A stretch of DNA of 31,740 nucleotides. Origin: JBNKFQ01 sp050289385 (GTDB taxonomy: Bacteria; Pseudomonadota; Gammaproteobacteria; Pseudomonadales; Porticoccaceae). The translations under genes and the position numbers were made by a program. A model generated the notes under the pieces. That model saw only the letters and a list, made by a program, of their open reading frames with translations, had not been told where the DNA came from and did not search any database. Shown here one piece after another: positions 23,620 through 31,740 of this stretch. The stretch is taken from assembly GCA_050289385.1 (NCBI GenBank), contig JBNKFQ010000267.1, positions 1 through 31,740 on the forward strand, in the 5' to 3' direction. Within the stretch, counting starts at the first letter, position 1. The number at the start of each line of letters is the position of its first letter.

Positions 23620-26462
23620 TATTTACCTTCACTTTCAATCATTAATGCTTCACGAATGAAGCGCTGTTGCTCTTCCAGGTGTGTAGACATATAACCCGCC
23701 GCCGGAGCAGCTGATGCTTCACGACCCACATAGTCGAGATAAATATTCGGGTAAAACTGTGCCAGCACTCGGCGCATATGGTGCTGGCTGTTGTACCAGA
23801 CACCCTGATTAATGGGTTCTTCCTGACACCAGACCACCGAAGCCAGATTTTTATAGCGGCCAATAACATTGGCCAGCATATCGTCGGGGAACGGGTAAAG
23901 CTGTTCGATACGAACAATGGCAACATTGTCGATCTGAGACTCTTCTCGTTGTTCGTACAAATGGTAGTACACCTTGCCGCTGCAAAGTATGAGCCGCCTG
24001 ACTTTGTCAGGGTCTGCGCTGTTATCATCAATCACATTCTGAAAACTGCCATTTGCCAGTTCTTCCAGCGAGGAAGTCGCCAGTTTGTGACGAAGGATCC
24101 ATTTGGGGCTCATGACGACCAGCGGACGTCGCATGGGGCGAATCGCCTGGCGGCGCAACATGTGAAAGACCTGTGCAGGTGTGGTTGGAATACAAACCTG
24201 CATATTGTGTTCGGCACACAATTGCAAAAAGCGTTCGAGACGCGCCGATGAGTGTTCCGGCCCCTGCCCTTCATAACCGTGTGGCAACAACAGGGTAAGG
24301 CCACATAACCGGCCCCACTTGTGCTCTCCACTGGCAATAAATTGATCTATAACCACTTGGGCGCCATTGGCAAAATCACCAAACTGCGCTTCCCAGATGG
24401 TCAGTCCGTTAGGTGTGGTGGTGGCATAGCCATACTCAAATGCCAGCACCGCTTCCTCGCTCAAAATAGAATCGTAAATATCAAAACGGGGTTGTTCTGG
24501 CAGCAAGTGTTTAAGTGGTGTACAGGTTTCGCCACTTTTCTGGTTGTAGATTACTGCATGTCGGTGAGAAAAGGTGCCGCGACCGATATCCTGACCGGTC
24601 ATGCGCACAATATAGCCTTGTTCAAGCAGCGTGGCATAAGCCAGCAATTCAGCCATACCCCAGTTGAGCGCCAACGCCCCACCGGCCATTTTACGGCGGT
24701 CATCGTAAATTTTATTGACCTGTCGCTGCACAACAATGCCTTCTGGCACTTGACTCATTTTATGTGCGACATCCTGAAGTTTGTGCAGCTCGTAGCCGGT
24801 ATCTCCAGCCACAGTCCAGTCGTGACCAAGATAAGGCGACCAATCTACAAACAGCTCCTTGTTGGGGTTGGTAACCAGGTTGTGGACCACAAAGCGTCCA
24901 GTATCCAGCGCATTGCGGTATGCATCGAGATACTTTGTCGCCTCATCCCCGGTAATAACACCTTCATCGGTCAACTGTTTGGCGTAGAGCGCACGAGTGG
25001 TTTTGTGGCCGCGGATTTTACTGTACATCATCGGCTGAGTGGTCGACGGCTCATCGGTTTCGTTATGACCGCGACGCCGATAACAAACCAGATCAATAAC
25101 AATGTCTTTTTTGTATTCGTAGCGATAATCCATTGCCAGCAAAGTGGCGAACATTACTGCGTCGGGGTCATCGGCATTAACATGAATAATCGGTGCCTGC
25201 ACCATTTTGGCGATATCGGTGCAATACTCGGTAGAGCGAGCGTCATCCTGGCGACTGGTGGTAAATCCGACCTGGTTGTTCAATACAATATGTACAGAGC
25301 CTCCAGTTTTGTAGGCGCGGGTCTGTGACATCTGAAAGGTTTCCATCACCACGCCCTGACCTGCAAATGCTGCGTCGCCATGGATCAGAATTGGCACCAC
25401 CTGCCGACCTTCACTGTCGTTGCGGCGGTCCATTCGAGCACGGCAGGAACCAATAACTACAGGGCTCGCAATTTCCAGGTGAGACGGATTAAACGCAAGG
25501 GCCAGGTGAACTTCGCCGCCCGGCGTCATTACATTGGATGAAAAACCCTGGTGATACTTGACGTCACCAGATGTATTAACCAGTCGCTTGCCTTCAAATT
25601 CTTCAAACAGTTCTGCCGGGCTTTTGCCCAATACATTGACCAACACATTGAGGCGACCGCGGTGCGCCATACCGAGCACAATCTCTCTGGCGCCGTATTC
25701 ACCGGCGCGACGAATCAGTCCGTCGAGCATGGGAATCAGACTTTCACCACCCTCCAGACCAAAGCGCTTGGTCCCCGGATATTTGGAATCCAGATGTTTT
25801 TCCATACCTTCGGCAGCAGTAAGTCTCTGCAACACTTCAATGCGCGCGGAGCTATCGTAGCTCGGGCGCGAACGGACACTTTCAAAACGGTGCTGTAACC
25901 AGCGTTTTTCAGCCAGATCTGTAATGTGGTCTATTTCCGGGCCGACACTGCCACAATAAGTTTGCTCGAGGGCGTCAACAATTTCGCGCAAGGTTGCTTC
26001 ATCTTTTCCGATAAACAGCGACCCGGTTTGAAACGTGGTATCGAAATCGGCCAGAGTCAGGCCATGGAACTGCAATTCCAGATCCGGTGCACCGCTGCGC
26101 TCCATCAATCCCAACGGATCGAGTCTGGCTTTCTTGTGCCCCCGGGCGCGATAGGAGTTGATCAGTTGCAGAACTTTAACTTGCTTGCGTTCGTGCTCTA
26201 TATTAATCCGGCCGGACCCCGGCGCTGGCGACATTCGCGCCTTGCGACGACCGAGCAGTTCAAAATGCCGCTGAATGGTCGCGTGAGATGTGTCGGGACC
26301 ACCGCCATTGACACGGGGCAGAGACTCAAAAAATGCGCGCCACTGTTCTGGTACTTCATTGGGGTCGTGGATGTACTGGTCGTAGAGGTCTTCCACATAG
26401 CTGGCATTGTTGCCCGAAAAATGGCTGCTGCGGAAAAATTGTTCCATGATGCTGTCGGGCAT
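23619..26462 (-). CDS. sucA: 2-oxoglutarate dehydrogenase E1 component
   Basis: A 947-residue thiamine-diphosphate enzyme that decarboxylates 2-oxoglutarate and succinylates the lipoyl group of SucB. The N-terminal MEQFFRSSHFSGNN...YVEDLYDQY segment, which in the family binds the E2 core, is present. So are GMAHRGRLNVLVNVLGKSP, HGDAAFAGQGVVMET (ThDP region) and the C-terminal EEPINQGVWY block. The start at 26462 is chosen over one 30 nt upstream: AAGGAAG lies just before it and the family N-terminus follows. Slightly longer than E. coli SucA (933). A 115-nt spacer separates it from sdhB; a promoter there is possible but not identified. Confidence 0.97.
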   Translation of the reverse strand: MPDSIMEQFFRSSHFSGNNASYVEDLYDQYIHDPNEVPEQWRAFFESLPRVNGGGPDTSHATIQRHFELLGRRKARMSPAPGSGRINIEHERKQVKVLQLINSYRARGHKKARLDPLGLMERSGAPDLELQFHGLTLADFDTTFQTGSLFIGKDEATLREIVDALEQTYCGSVGPEIDHITDLAEKRWLQHRFESVRSRPSYDSSARIEVLQRLTAAEGMEKHLDSKYPGTKRFGLEGGESLIPMLDGLIRRAGEYGAREIVLGMAHRGRLNVLVNVLGKSPAELFEEFEGKRLVNTSGDVKYHQGFSSNVMTPGGEVHLALAFNPSHLEIASPVVIGSCRARMDRRNDSEGRQVVPILIHGDAAFAGQGVVMETFQMSQTRAYKTGGSVHIVLNNQVGFTTSRQDDARSTEYCTDIAKMVQAPIIHVNADDPDAVMFATLLAMDYRYEYKKDIVIDLVCYRRRGHNETDEPSTTQPMMYSKIRGHKTTRALYAKQLTDEGVITGDEATKYLDAYRNALDTGRFVVHNLVTNPNKELFVDWSPYLGHDWTVAGDTGYELHKLQDVAHKMSQVPEGIVVQRQVNKIYDDRRKMAGGALALNWGMAELLAYATLLEQGYIVRMTGQDIGRGTFSHRHAVIYNQKSGETCTPLKHLLPEQPRFDIYDSILSEEAVLAFEYGYATTTPNGLTIWEAQFGDFANGAQVVIDQFIASGEHKWGRLCGLTLLLPHGYEGQGPEHSSARLERFLQLCAEHNMQVCIPTTPAQVFHMLRRQAIRPMRRPLVVMSPKWILRHKLATSSLEELANGSFQNVIDDNSADPDKVRRLILCSGKVYYHLYEQREESQIDNVAIVRIEQLYPFPDDMLANVIGRYKNLASVVWCQEEPINQGVWYNSQHHMRRVLAQFYPNIYLDYVGREASAAPAAGYMSTHLEEQQRFIREALMIESEGK

Positions 26463-26577
26463 CTTCGCTTCCTTTGAGCAAGTCCGGAACAAGTATGCGT
26501 GCCCCGGATATACATACGCTGTGTCAGTTAGTCGGCCAGGTTACTTAATCGATAGTATTGATCAATGACGGTAAACC

Positions 26578-27291
26578 CTAGGCACCATGGGCCAGTAGCA
26601 TATTGCGAATATGGCCAATCGCCCTGGTGGGATTCAACCCTTTTGGGCAGACCGCAACACAATTCTGAATGCCATGACACCGGAATACGCTAAACGGGTC
26701 ATCCAGTTTGCCCAGACGCTCTTCTACCGCATCATCACGACTGTCGGCCAAAAAGCGCCAGGCCTGCAGCAGGCCTGCGGGGCCAATAAACTTGTCAGGG
26801 TTCCACCAGAATGATGGGCAGGACGTGGAACAGCACGCACAAAGTATGCACTCATACAAGCCATCCAGTTTGGCCCTGTCTTCGGGTGACTGCAGGCGCT
26901 CAATAGCCGGAGCCGGCGTGCTGTTTTGCAGCCAGGGTTCAATTTTGGCGTACTGGGCATAAAACTGACTCATATCGACAACCAGATCACGCACAACCGG
27001 CAAGCCCGGCAAGGGGCGGAGCACCAGTTTACCTTTGGTTACCGCTTCCGAAAGCGGCATGATACAGGCCAGCCCATTGCGACCGTTGATGTTCATGCCG
27101 TCTGAACCACACACACCCTCCCGGCATGAGCGCCGGTAGGCCAGACTCGGGTCCTGCGCTTTCAGCAATTCCAGCACATCCAGCACCATCAGGTCCTTGC
27201 CCTGGGTATCGACCTGGTAGCTCTTCATATAGGGAGCACTGTCGGTCTCAGGGTTATAGCGATAGATTTCTACGTTCAAACTATTGCTCAT
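26578..27291 (-). CDS. sdhB: Succinate dehydrogenase iron-sulfur subunit
   Basis: A 237-residue subunit carrying three clusters. The [2Fe-2S] ligands are C56, C61, D64 and C76 (the Asp as in E. coli). The [4Fe-4S]/[3Fe-4S] ligands come from C148, C151, C154 and C158 in CILCACCSTSC, and from C205, C211 and C215. It relays electrons from SdhA FAD to ubiquinone at the SdhCD membrane anchor. Thirty nt separate it from sdhA. Length matches the family. Confidence 0.97.
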   Translation of the reverse strand: MSNSLNVEIYRYNPETDSAPYMKSYQVDTQGKDLMVLDVLELLKAQDPSLAYRRSCREGVCGSDGMNINGRNGLACIMPLSEAVTKGKLVLRPLPGLPVVRDLVVDMSQFYAQYAKIEPWLQNSTPAPAIERLQSPEDRAKLDGLYECILCACCSTSCPSFWWNPDKFIGPAGLLQAWRFLADSRDDAVEERLGKLDDPFSVFRCHGIQNCVAVCPKGLNPTRAIGHIRNMLLAHGA

Positions 27292-27321
27292 ATCGATCTC
27301 TTTACCTTAAGTAAGTTACCC

Positions 27322-29106
27322 TTAGTAAGTCCGCGCCTTGGGCTGGAAGGTTTCAACGGTTTTGGGCGTAAAGTTCACTGCACGCTTGTCAACGCGTTTG
27401 TCTGTCGGAAAGTAAAGCGAGTGACAGAGCCAGTTTTCATCGTCACGTTCCTGAAAGTCGTCGCGGGCATGAGCGCCACGAGACTCTTTGCGTTCCTCTG
27501 CTGTAATGGCAGTGGCTTCAGCAACCTCCAGCAAATTTTGTAGCTCCAGGGCTTCTATACGGGCGGTGTTAAACGCATTGCTTTTATCATCGAGTCTGAC
27601 ATTTTCGATGCGGGGGCGCAGATCTGCCAGCTTCTTGATGCCTTCTTTCATAAAATCACCACGGCGGAACACCCCGAAATGATTCTGCATGATGTTTTGC
27701 AGTTCGCTACGGAGCTCTGCTGCACCCTCACCCTTAACGGAAGCACCATCACCGGAAGCGTTGATTCTGTTGAGGCGCGCCATTGCTGCGTCTATATCAG
27801 AATCACTCGCGTTTGCCAGCTCCACGCCTTCGCGCAGCTGCTTTTCGATAAACAGGCCTGACGCACGGCCAAATACCACCAGGTCCAGCAGCGAATTACC
27901 TCCCAGGCGATTGGCGCCATGTACCGATACACAAGCCACTTCGCCACAAGCGTAAAATCCCGGGATAACCGTATCGTTTCCGTCGGCGTCTCGAGTCAGC
28001 GCCTGACCGTTAACATTGGTTGGAATACCACCCATCATATAGTGACAGGTCGGCACCACCGGAACCGGTTCCCTGGCCGGATCAGCGTGCGCAAACGTTT
28101 TGGATAACTCGCAAATACCCGGCAAGCGACTGTTGAGTACCTCTTCGCCCAGATGATCAAGTTTCAGGTAGACGTGATCGCCGTTTTCACCACAGCCCCG
28201 ACCCTCCAGAATTTCCATTGTCATGGAGCGGGCAACCACATCCCGGGAAGCCAGATCTTTGGCATTGGGCGCATAACGCTCCATAAAGCGTTCACCATCC
28301 TTGTTGATCAGATAGCCACCCTCGCCTCGGCAACCTTCGGTAACCAATACACCCGCACCGGCAATACCCGTGGGGTGAAACTGCCACATTTCAATATCCT
28401 GCACGGGAAATCCGGCACGCAACGCCATGCCGACACCATCCCCCGTATTAATATGAGCGTTGGTGGTGGACGCGTAAATTCGACCCGCACCACCGGTTGC
28501 CAGCACCGTGGCTCTGGACCTGACATAGACCACCTCGCCATCTTCTATATTAATAGCGATAACACCAACAACTGCGCCGTCACTGTTTTTCACCAGGTCT
28601 ATGGCAAACCATTCGTTGAGGAAAGTGGTGTTGTTTTTCAGGTTGTTCTGATAGAGGGTGTGCAACAGCGCATGACCGGTCCGATCGGCAGCAGCGCAGG
28701 TACGGGCGGCTTGTCCACCTTCGCCAAAGTTCTTTGACTGCCCGCCAAACGGGCGTTGATAAATACGGCCTTCTTCAGTGCGGGAAAATGGCAGCCCCAT
28801 GTGCTCAAGCTCAAACACCGTCTCGGGTCCAACCGAGCACATGTATTCAATAGCGTCCTGATCACCGATATAGTCAGAACCTTTCACGGTATCGTACATA
28901 TGCCAGCGCCAGTCATCCTTCGGGTCGGCACTTGCGATGGCGCAGGTAATCCCGCCCTGGGCCGATACAGTGTGTGAACGCGTCGGAAACACTTTGGTAA
29001 TAACAGCGGTTTTAAATCCTGACTGGGCCATCTGAAGAGCTGCGCGCATGCCAGCGCCACCACCGCCAATTACAATACCGTCAAAGGTAATAGTTCTGAT
29101 AGTCAT
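27322..29106 (-). CDS. sdhA: Succinate dehydrogenase flavoprotein subunit
   Basis: A 594-residue flavoprotein that oxidises succinate to fumarate. The FAD-binding GGGGAGMRAAL, covalent FAD site H45 in TRSHTVSAQGG and the catalytic-domain blocks HPTGIAGAGVLVTEGCRGEGG and GANRLGGNSLLDLVVFGR are intact. The start is placed at 29106 (MTIRTITFDG), nine codons inside the longest frame, giving the normal N-terminus. It begins four nt after the sdhD stop, so coupling is likely. Confidence 0.97.
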   Translation of the reverse strand: MTIRTITFDGIVIGGGGAGMRAALQMAQSGFKTAVITKVFPTRSHTVSAQGGITCAIASADPKDDWRWHMYDTVKGSDYIGDQDAIEYMCSVGPETVFELEHMGLPFSRTEEGRIYQRPFGGQSKNFGEGGQAARTCAAADRTGHALLHTLYQNNLKNNTTFLNEWFAIDLVKNSDGAVVGVIAINIEDGEVVYVRSRATVLATGGAGRIYASTTNAHINTGDGVGMALRAGFPVQDIEMWQFHPTGIAGAGVLVTEGCRGEGGYLINKDGERFMERYAPNAKDLASRDVVARSMTMEILEGRGCGENGDHVYLKLDHLGEEVLNSRLPGICELSKTFAHADPAREPVPVVPTCHYMMGGIPTNVNGQALTRDADGNDTVIPGFYACGEVACVSVHGANRLGGNSLLDLVVFGRASGLFIEKQLREGVELANASDSDIDAAMARLNRINASGDGASVKGEGAAELRSELQNIMQNHFGVFRRGDFMKEGIKKLADLRPRIENVRLDDKSNAFNTARIEALELQNLLEVAEATAITAEERKESRGAHARDDFQERDDENWLCHSLYFPTDKRVDKRAVNFTPKTVETFQPKARTY

Positions 29107-29110
29107 GTAG

Positions 29111-29479
29111 TCAGATTCCCCAAAGAATATCAATTGCCCAAATGACGTAAATAATCACGACCGCCATCAATCCCAATTGCAATACCACACGCAATGCCGT
29201 GGCTTTTGCACCCATCAAGCGGGTTGTGACGTAATCCATAAGCACTCCCCAAACCCCAATCCACGCATGGGCCGCCAGAGACAGTACCGCCAGCAAACTG
29301 AAAATACGCATTGCCAGACACTGATGCAGCTGTGCCCACTGCGTATATTGCAGATCGGGATTGGCCACCAGCCAGGCAACCACAAAAATAATGTATGCGC
29401 CCAGCACTACTGCGCTGACACGCTGAATCAGCCAGTCATACAGACCGCTGCGACCAAAACTTGTGACTGACGTTACCAT
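29111..29479 (-). CDS. sdhD: Succinate dehydrogenase membrane anchor subunit D
   Basis: A 122-residue protein with three transmembrane helices. GRSGLYDWLIQRVSAVVLGAY matches the family start, and H in AAHAWIGVWGVLMDY is the expected haem b ligand. With SdhC it binds haem and ubiquinone. The ATG at 29479 overlaps the sdhC stop by seven nt (ATGGTAA) and has GGGAG seven nt upstream; a TTG two codons earlier is less likely. Confidence 0.94.
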   Translation of the reverse strand: MVTSVTSFGRSGLYDWLIQRVSAVVLGAYIIFVVAWLVANPDLQYTQWAQLHQCLAMRIFSLLAVLSLAAHAWIGVWGVLMDYVTTRLMGAKATALRVVLQLGLMAVVIIYVIWAIDILWGI

Positions 29480-29847
29480 AACCAAACTCCCGCCAATATA
29501 ATAAGAAGCGCCGTGGTGACCATAACAATCTTCGCACCCAGGCGCCCACCTTCAAGTGATTCACCAATACCACAATCCATGAGCAAATGTCTGATGCCGG
29601 CAACAAGGTGGTACGCCAGCCCGGCAAAGATCAGCAACATAACCAATTTGGCCCAGACCGAAGCGAGGCAGGCCTTAACGCTGTCGAAACCCTCGGGGCC
29701 GGACAAACTGCTGTCCAGCATCCACAACAGCAAAGCCGTTGCAAATAACAGTGCCACGCCAGATATGCGATGGAGGATTGAAGCTATTGCAGTAATTGGA
29801 AAATGAATGGTCCGGATATCAAGATTCACTGGTCTCTTGTTGTTCAC
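29473..29847 (-). CDS. sdhC: Succinate dehydrogenase cytochrome b556 subunit C
   Basis: A 124-residue, three-helix anchor subunit. NNKRPVNLDIRTIHFPITAIASILHR at the N-terminus (residues 2 onward; helix starts about 20) and AYHLVAGIRHLLMD carry the conserved quinone-site and haem-ligand residues. The start is uncertain: GTG codons lie at 29847, 29859 and 29889. The one at 29847 is chosen because AGGGTG lies nine nt upstream and the resulting N-terminus fits the Pseudomonas form. The one at 29859 would match the E. coli length. First gene of the sdhCDAB-suc cluster. Confidence 0.92.
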   Translation of the reverse strand: MNNKRPVNLDIRTIHFPITAIASILHRISGVALLFATALLLWMLDSSLSGPEGFDSVKACLASVWAKLVMLLIFAGLAYHLVAGIRHLLMDCGIGESLEGGRLGAKIVMVTTALLIILAGVWLW

Positions 29848-30037
29848 AGTTCGTGTCACCCTAATTTGTTGCAACTCTGGATTTTGCACAGCGGTTTTGC
29901 ACAGATTGCTTTCGTTGCATTAACTGGTTTCGTTACCACCGCGGCTGATATACCCAACACCGCTGAAAAGAGATCTTTTCAAAACGAAGGAGCTGGCACA
30001 CAGAAAACCGCAACACCACCCCCCAAAAGCGGGGCGA

Positions 30038-30066
30038 ATTATAGGTTTGTTGGCATCCGATTACAA
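30038..30066 (-). promoter_or_regulatory. Sigma70-type promoter for sdhC
   Basis: On the minus strand TTGTAA (30066-30061), a 17-nt spacer and an exact TATAAT (30043-30038) predict a start near 30031. This leaves an untranslated leader of about 185 nt before sdhC. A small CCCC-AAAAGC-GGGG hairpin (30021-30034) lies at the predicted start. Confidence 0.6.
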
Positions 30067-30232
30067 TGAGATACCCGGCTTTTACGCGATGTTTGGCGGG
30101 TTTAACGCAATTGTAAAATAATTACAGTCAATTCCTGGCCATTTCGCGTGAGCGATGTGGTGTGGAAGGCCAACAAGTAACTCCGGAGGTCTCTTTTTCA
30201 GGGGTAATATCTGTGAATAATAGTGATTATAT

Positions 30233-30261
30233 TTGACAATCCAGCTGTCAGAGCATAAGTT
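30233..30261 (+). promoter_or_regulatory. Candidate gltA promoter
   Basis: A consensus TTGACA (30233-30238) lies 17 nt before a poor -10, TAAGTT (30256-30261), giving a leader near 95 nt. The -10 is weak, so an activator may be needed or the real promoter lies elsewhere. The gltA-sdhC spacer (29848-30363, 516 bp) otherwise holds no gene. Confidence 0.3.
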
Positions 30262-30363
30262 TCCCGCGTTTGCCATCCAGCCCAAACAGGTCAAAACTCG
30301 GGTTAAAACCTGTTAATTATTTACATTTATCGCAAACATGCGATGTTTTCCAAGGAGTTTTGT

Positions 30364-31668
30364 ATGTCTGAACAACCGACCGCCAAAAGCAGTGCCACTA
30401 TAAGCATCGAAGGTTTGCAAAAACCGGTCGAGCTGCCTGTCTACGGAGGCACTTTGGGTCAGGATGTTGTTGACGTCAGTCCATTGGCTCAAAACGGTTA
30501 CTTTACCTACGACCCCGGTTTTGTGGCCACCGCATCATGCGAATCGAAAATCACCTATATTGATGGCGATAAAGGCATCTTGCTGCACCGGGGCTACCCT
30601 ATAGAGCAACTGTCCGAACAGTCGGATTACCTGGAAACGTGCTACCTGCTACTCAATGGCGAGCTGCCGAATGCGCAAGAAAAAGACGATTTTTTAAGCA
30701 ACATCACTTACCACACCATGGTAAATCGCTCTATTGAAACATTTATGAACGGCTTTCGGTATGACGCGCACCCCATGGCGATGATGTGCGGTGCTGTTGG
30801 CGCTCTGTCGTCGTTCTACCATGACTCTCTGGATATCTCCAACCCCCAGCATCGCATGATTTCAGCGCATCGGCTAATTGCCAAGATGCCCACCATGGCA
30901 GCCATGTGCTACAAGCATTTTATCGGCCAGCCTTTTATGTATCCGGATAATGCACTAAGTTATGCCGAAAATTTTCTGCATATGATGTTTAACACGCCTT
31001 GCGAACACACCAAAATTGATCCGGTATTATCCCGCGCCATGGATCGCCTGTTTCTGCTTCACGCCGATCACGAACAAAACGCTTCCACGTCCACCGTCAG
31101 ACTGGCCGGTTCATCCGGCGCCAATCCGTTTGCCTGTATCGCTGCCGGCATTGCCGCGTTATGGGGACCAGCTCATGGAGGCGCAAACGAAGCCGTACTG
31201 AATATGCTGAACGAAATTGGCGACGAAAGCCGTATTGGCGAGTTTATCAAGCGCGCCAAAGACAAGGACGATCAGTTTCGTCTGATGGGCTTTGGCCATC
31301 GCGTGTACAAGAACTTTGACCCGCGTGCCAAGGTAATGAAAGAAACCTGTGATCAAGTGCTCGGAGCAATGGGCAAGGAAAACGACCCGCTGTTGCGCAT
31401 CGCCAAACAACTGGAAAAGATCGCTCTGGAGGATGAGTATTTTGTAGAGCGCAAACTCTATCCAAATGTGGACTTCTATTCCGGCATTATTCTAAAAGCA
31501 CTGGGCATTCCGGTAGAAATGTTTACCGTAATATTCGCCACAGGCCGAACCGTGGGCTGGATTGCGCACTGGAACGAAATGATCAGCAACCCCTATCGTA
31601 TCGGTCGCCCGCGACAACTCTACACCGGACATAATGTCAGGGACTATGTGGATATGGACAAAAGGTAA
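30364..31668 (+). CDS. gltA: Citrate synthase (type II)
   Basis: A 434-residue citrate synthase that condenses acetyl-CoA and oxaloacetate. The catalytic triad is H271 (WGPAHGGANEA), H312 (GFGHRVYKNFDPRA) and D370 (YPNVDFYSG). The N-terminal beta domain (residues 10-60, LPVYGGTLGQDVVDV) is that of the hexameric, NADH-inhibited enzymes of Gram-negative bacteria. The ATG at 30364 has AAGGAG six nt upstream; the frame is open seven codons further but without such a site. Divergent from sdhC and followed by a strong terminator, so transcribed alone. Confidence 0.97.
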   Translation: MSEQPTAKSSATISIEGLQKPVELPVYGGTLGQDVVDVSPLAQNGYFTYDPGFVATASCESKITYIDGDKGILLHRGYPIEQLSEQSDYLETCYLLLNGELPNAQEKDDFLSNITYHTMVNRSIETFMNGFRYDAHPMAMMCGAVGALSSFYHDSLDISNPQHRMISAHRLIAKMPTMAAMCYKHFIGQPFMYPDNALSYAENFLHMMFNTPCEHTKIDPVLSRAMDRLFLLHADHEQNASTSTVRLAGSSGANPFACIAAGIAALWGPAHGGANEAVLNMLNEIGDESRIGEFIKRAKDKDDQFRLMGFGHRVYKNFDPRAKVMKETCDQVLGAMGKENDPLLRIAKQLEKIALEDEYFVERKLYPNVDFYSGIILKALGIPVEMFTVIFATGRTVGWIAHWNEMISNPYRIGRPRQLYTGHNVRDYVDMDKR

Positions 31669-31686
31669 GCTATCCGCTAGATTGCC

Positions 31687-31713
31687 AAAAAGCCGCCCCG
31701 GGGCGGCTTTTTT
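31687..31713 (+). terminator. Rho-independent terminator of gltA
   Basis: AAAAAGCCGCCCC (31687-31699) is followed at once by its exact complement (31700-31712) and T's to 31713, 18 nt after the gltA stop. Being A-rich before and T-rich after, it could act in both directions. Confidence 0.88.
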
Positions 31714-31740
31714 GTTGGAAGTTGGAAGTTGGAAGTTGGA
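31713..31740. repeat. Inverted heptad array (copy D), cut by the window end
   Basis: TGTTGGA followed by three exact AGTTGGA heptads reaches the last base. The core and the complementary right array, if present, lie beyond the window. It starts immediately after the gltA terminator. Confidence 0.65.

Noticed and set aside
24321..25328. 335-codon plus-strand frame inside sucA
   Set aside because: It is antisense to a fully conserved part of SucA and lacks any recognisable domain.

Overview
The window looks like chromosomal DNA of a free-living, probably marine, gammaproteobacterium. The evidence is a CysB that starts and ends like the enterobacterial protein, a type II (NADH-sensitive type) citrate synthase, an sdhCDAB-sucAB-lpd-sucCD gene order, YajC, a SymE-like protein and a Na+:alanine symporter. 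Having lpd inside the suc cluster and an AlgP-like AT-hook protein nearby fits the Pseudomonadales/Cellvibrionales side better than the enteric side. This is inference from gene content; no rRNA or other phylogenetic marker is present. No tRNA, rRNA, CRISPR array or intact insertion sequence was seen.

Layout. 1-394: no gene, but two nested inverted-repeat structures, one a 179-bp hairpin-type element. 395-7417: housekeeping and metabolic genes: a Rieske protein divergent from pabB, then cysB, a cytosolic 5'-nucleotidase, an alanine/glycine:cation symporter, a D-cysteine desulfhydrase-like PLP enzyme and yajC. 7555-13376, all minus strand: a BCP peroxiredoxin, an APC permease, a DUF2244 membrane protein and a tightly overlapping operon of secreted alpha/beta hydrolase plus NatA/NatB-type ABC exporter. 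13532-16197, plus strand: a Tat-exported M19 dipeptidase homologue that lacks part of the metal site, and a histone-H1/AlgP-like protein with nine AT-hooks. 16476-18375: a small accessory island with two proteins of unknown function, a 114-bp hairpin element, a fragment resembling a polymorphic-toxin C-terminus, and a SymE-like toxin whose ribosome binding site lies in a predicted hairpin. 18575-29847, minus strand: the complete sdhCDAB-sucAB-lpd-sucCD cluster. 30364-31668: gltA, divergent from sdhC.

How the genes work together. gltA (entry of acetyl-CoA), sucAB-lpd (2-oxoglutarate dehydrogenase), sucCD (succinyl-CoA synthetase) and sdhCDAB (succinate dehydrogenase, complex II) form a continuous segment of the TCA cycle. 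It is arranged around one 516-bp divergent control region. A good sigma70-type promoter for sdhC can be read there, and a good terminator closes the cluster after sucD.

The most unusual signal is a set of intergenic 'inverted arrays'. A short tandem repeat (heptad AGTTGGA, or an unrelated 15-mer at one locus) is followed by a core of about 30-75 nt and then a tandem array of the reverse complement. Three complete copies and one copy cut by the window end are present. Two of them lie between genes inside the suc operon, where the RNA could fold into long hairpins able to slip in register.
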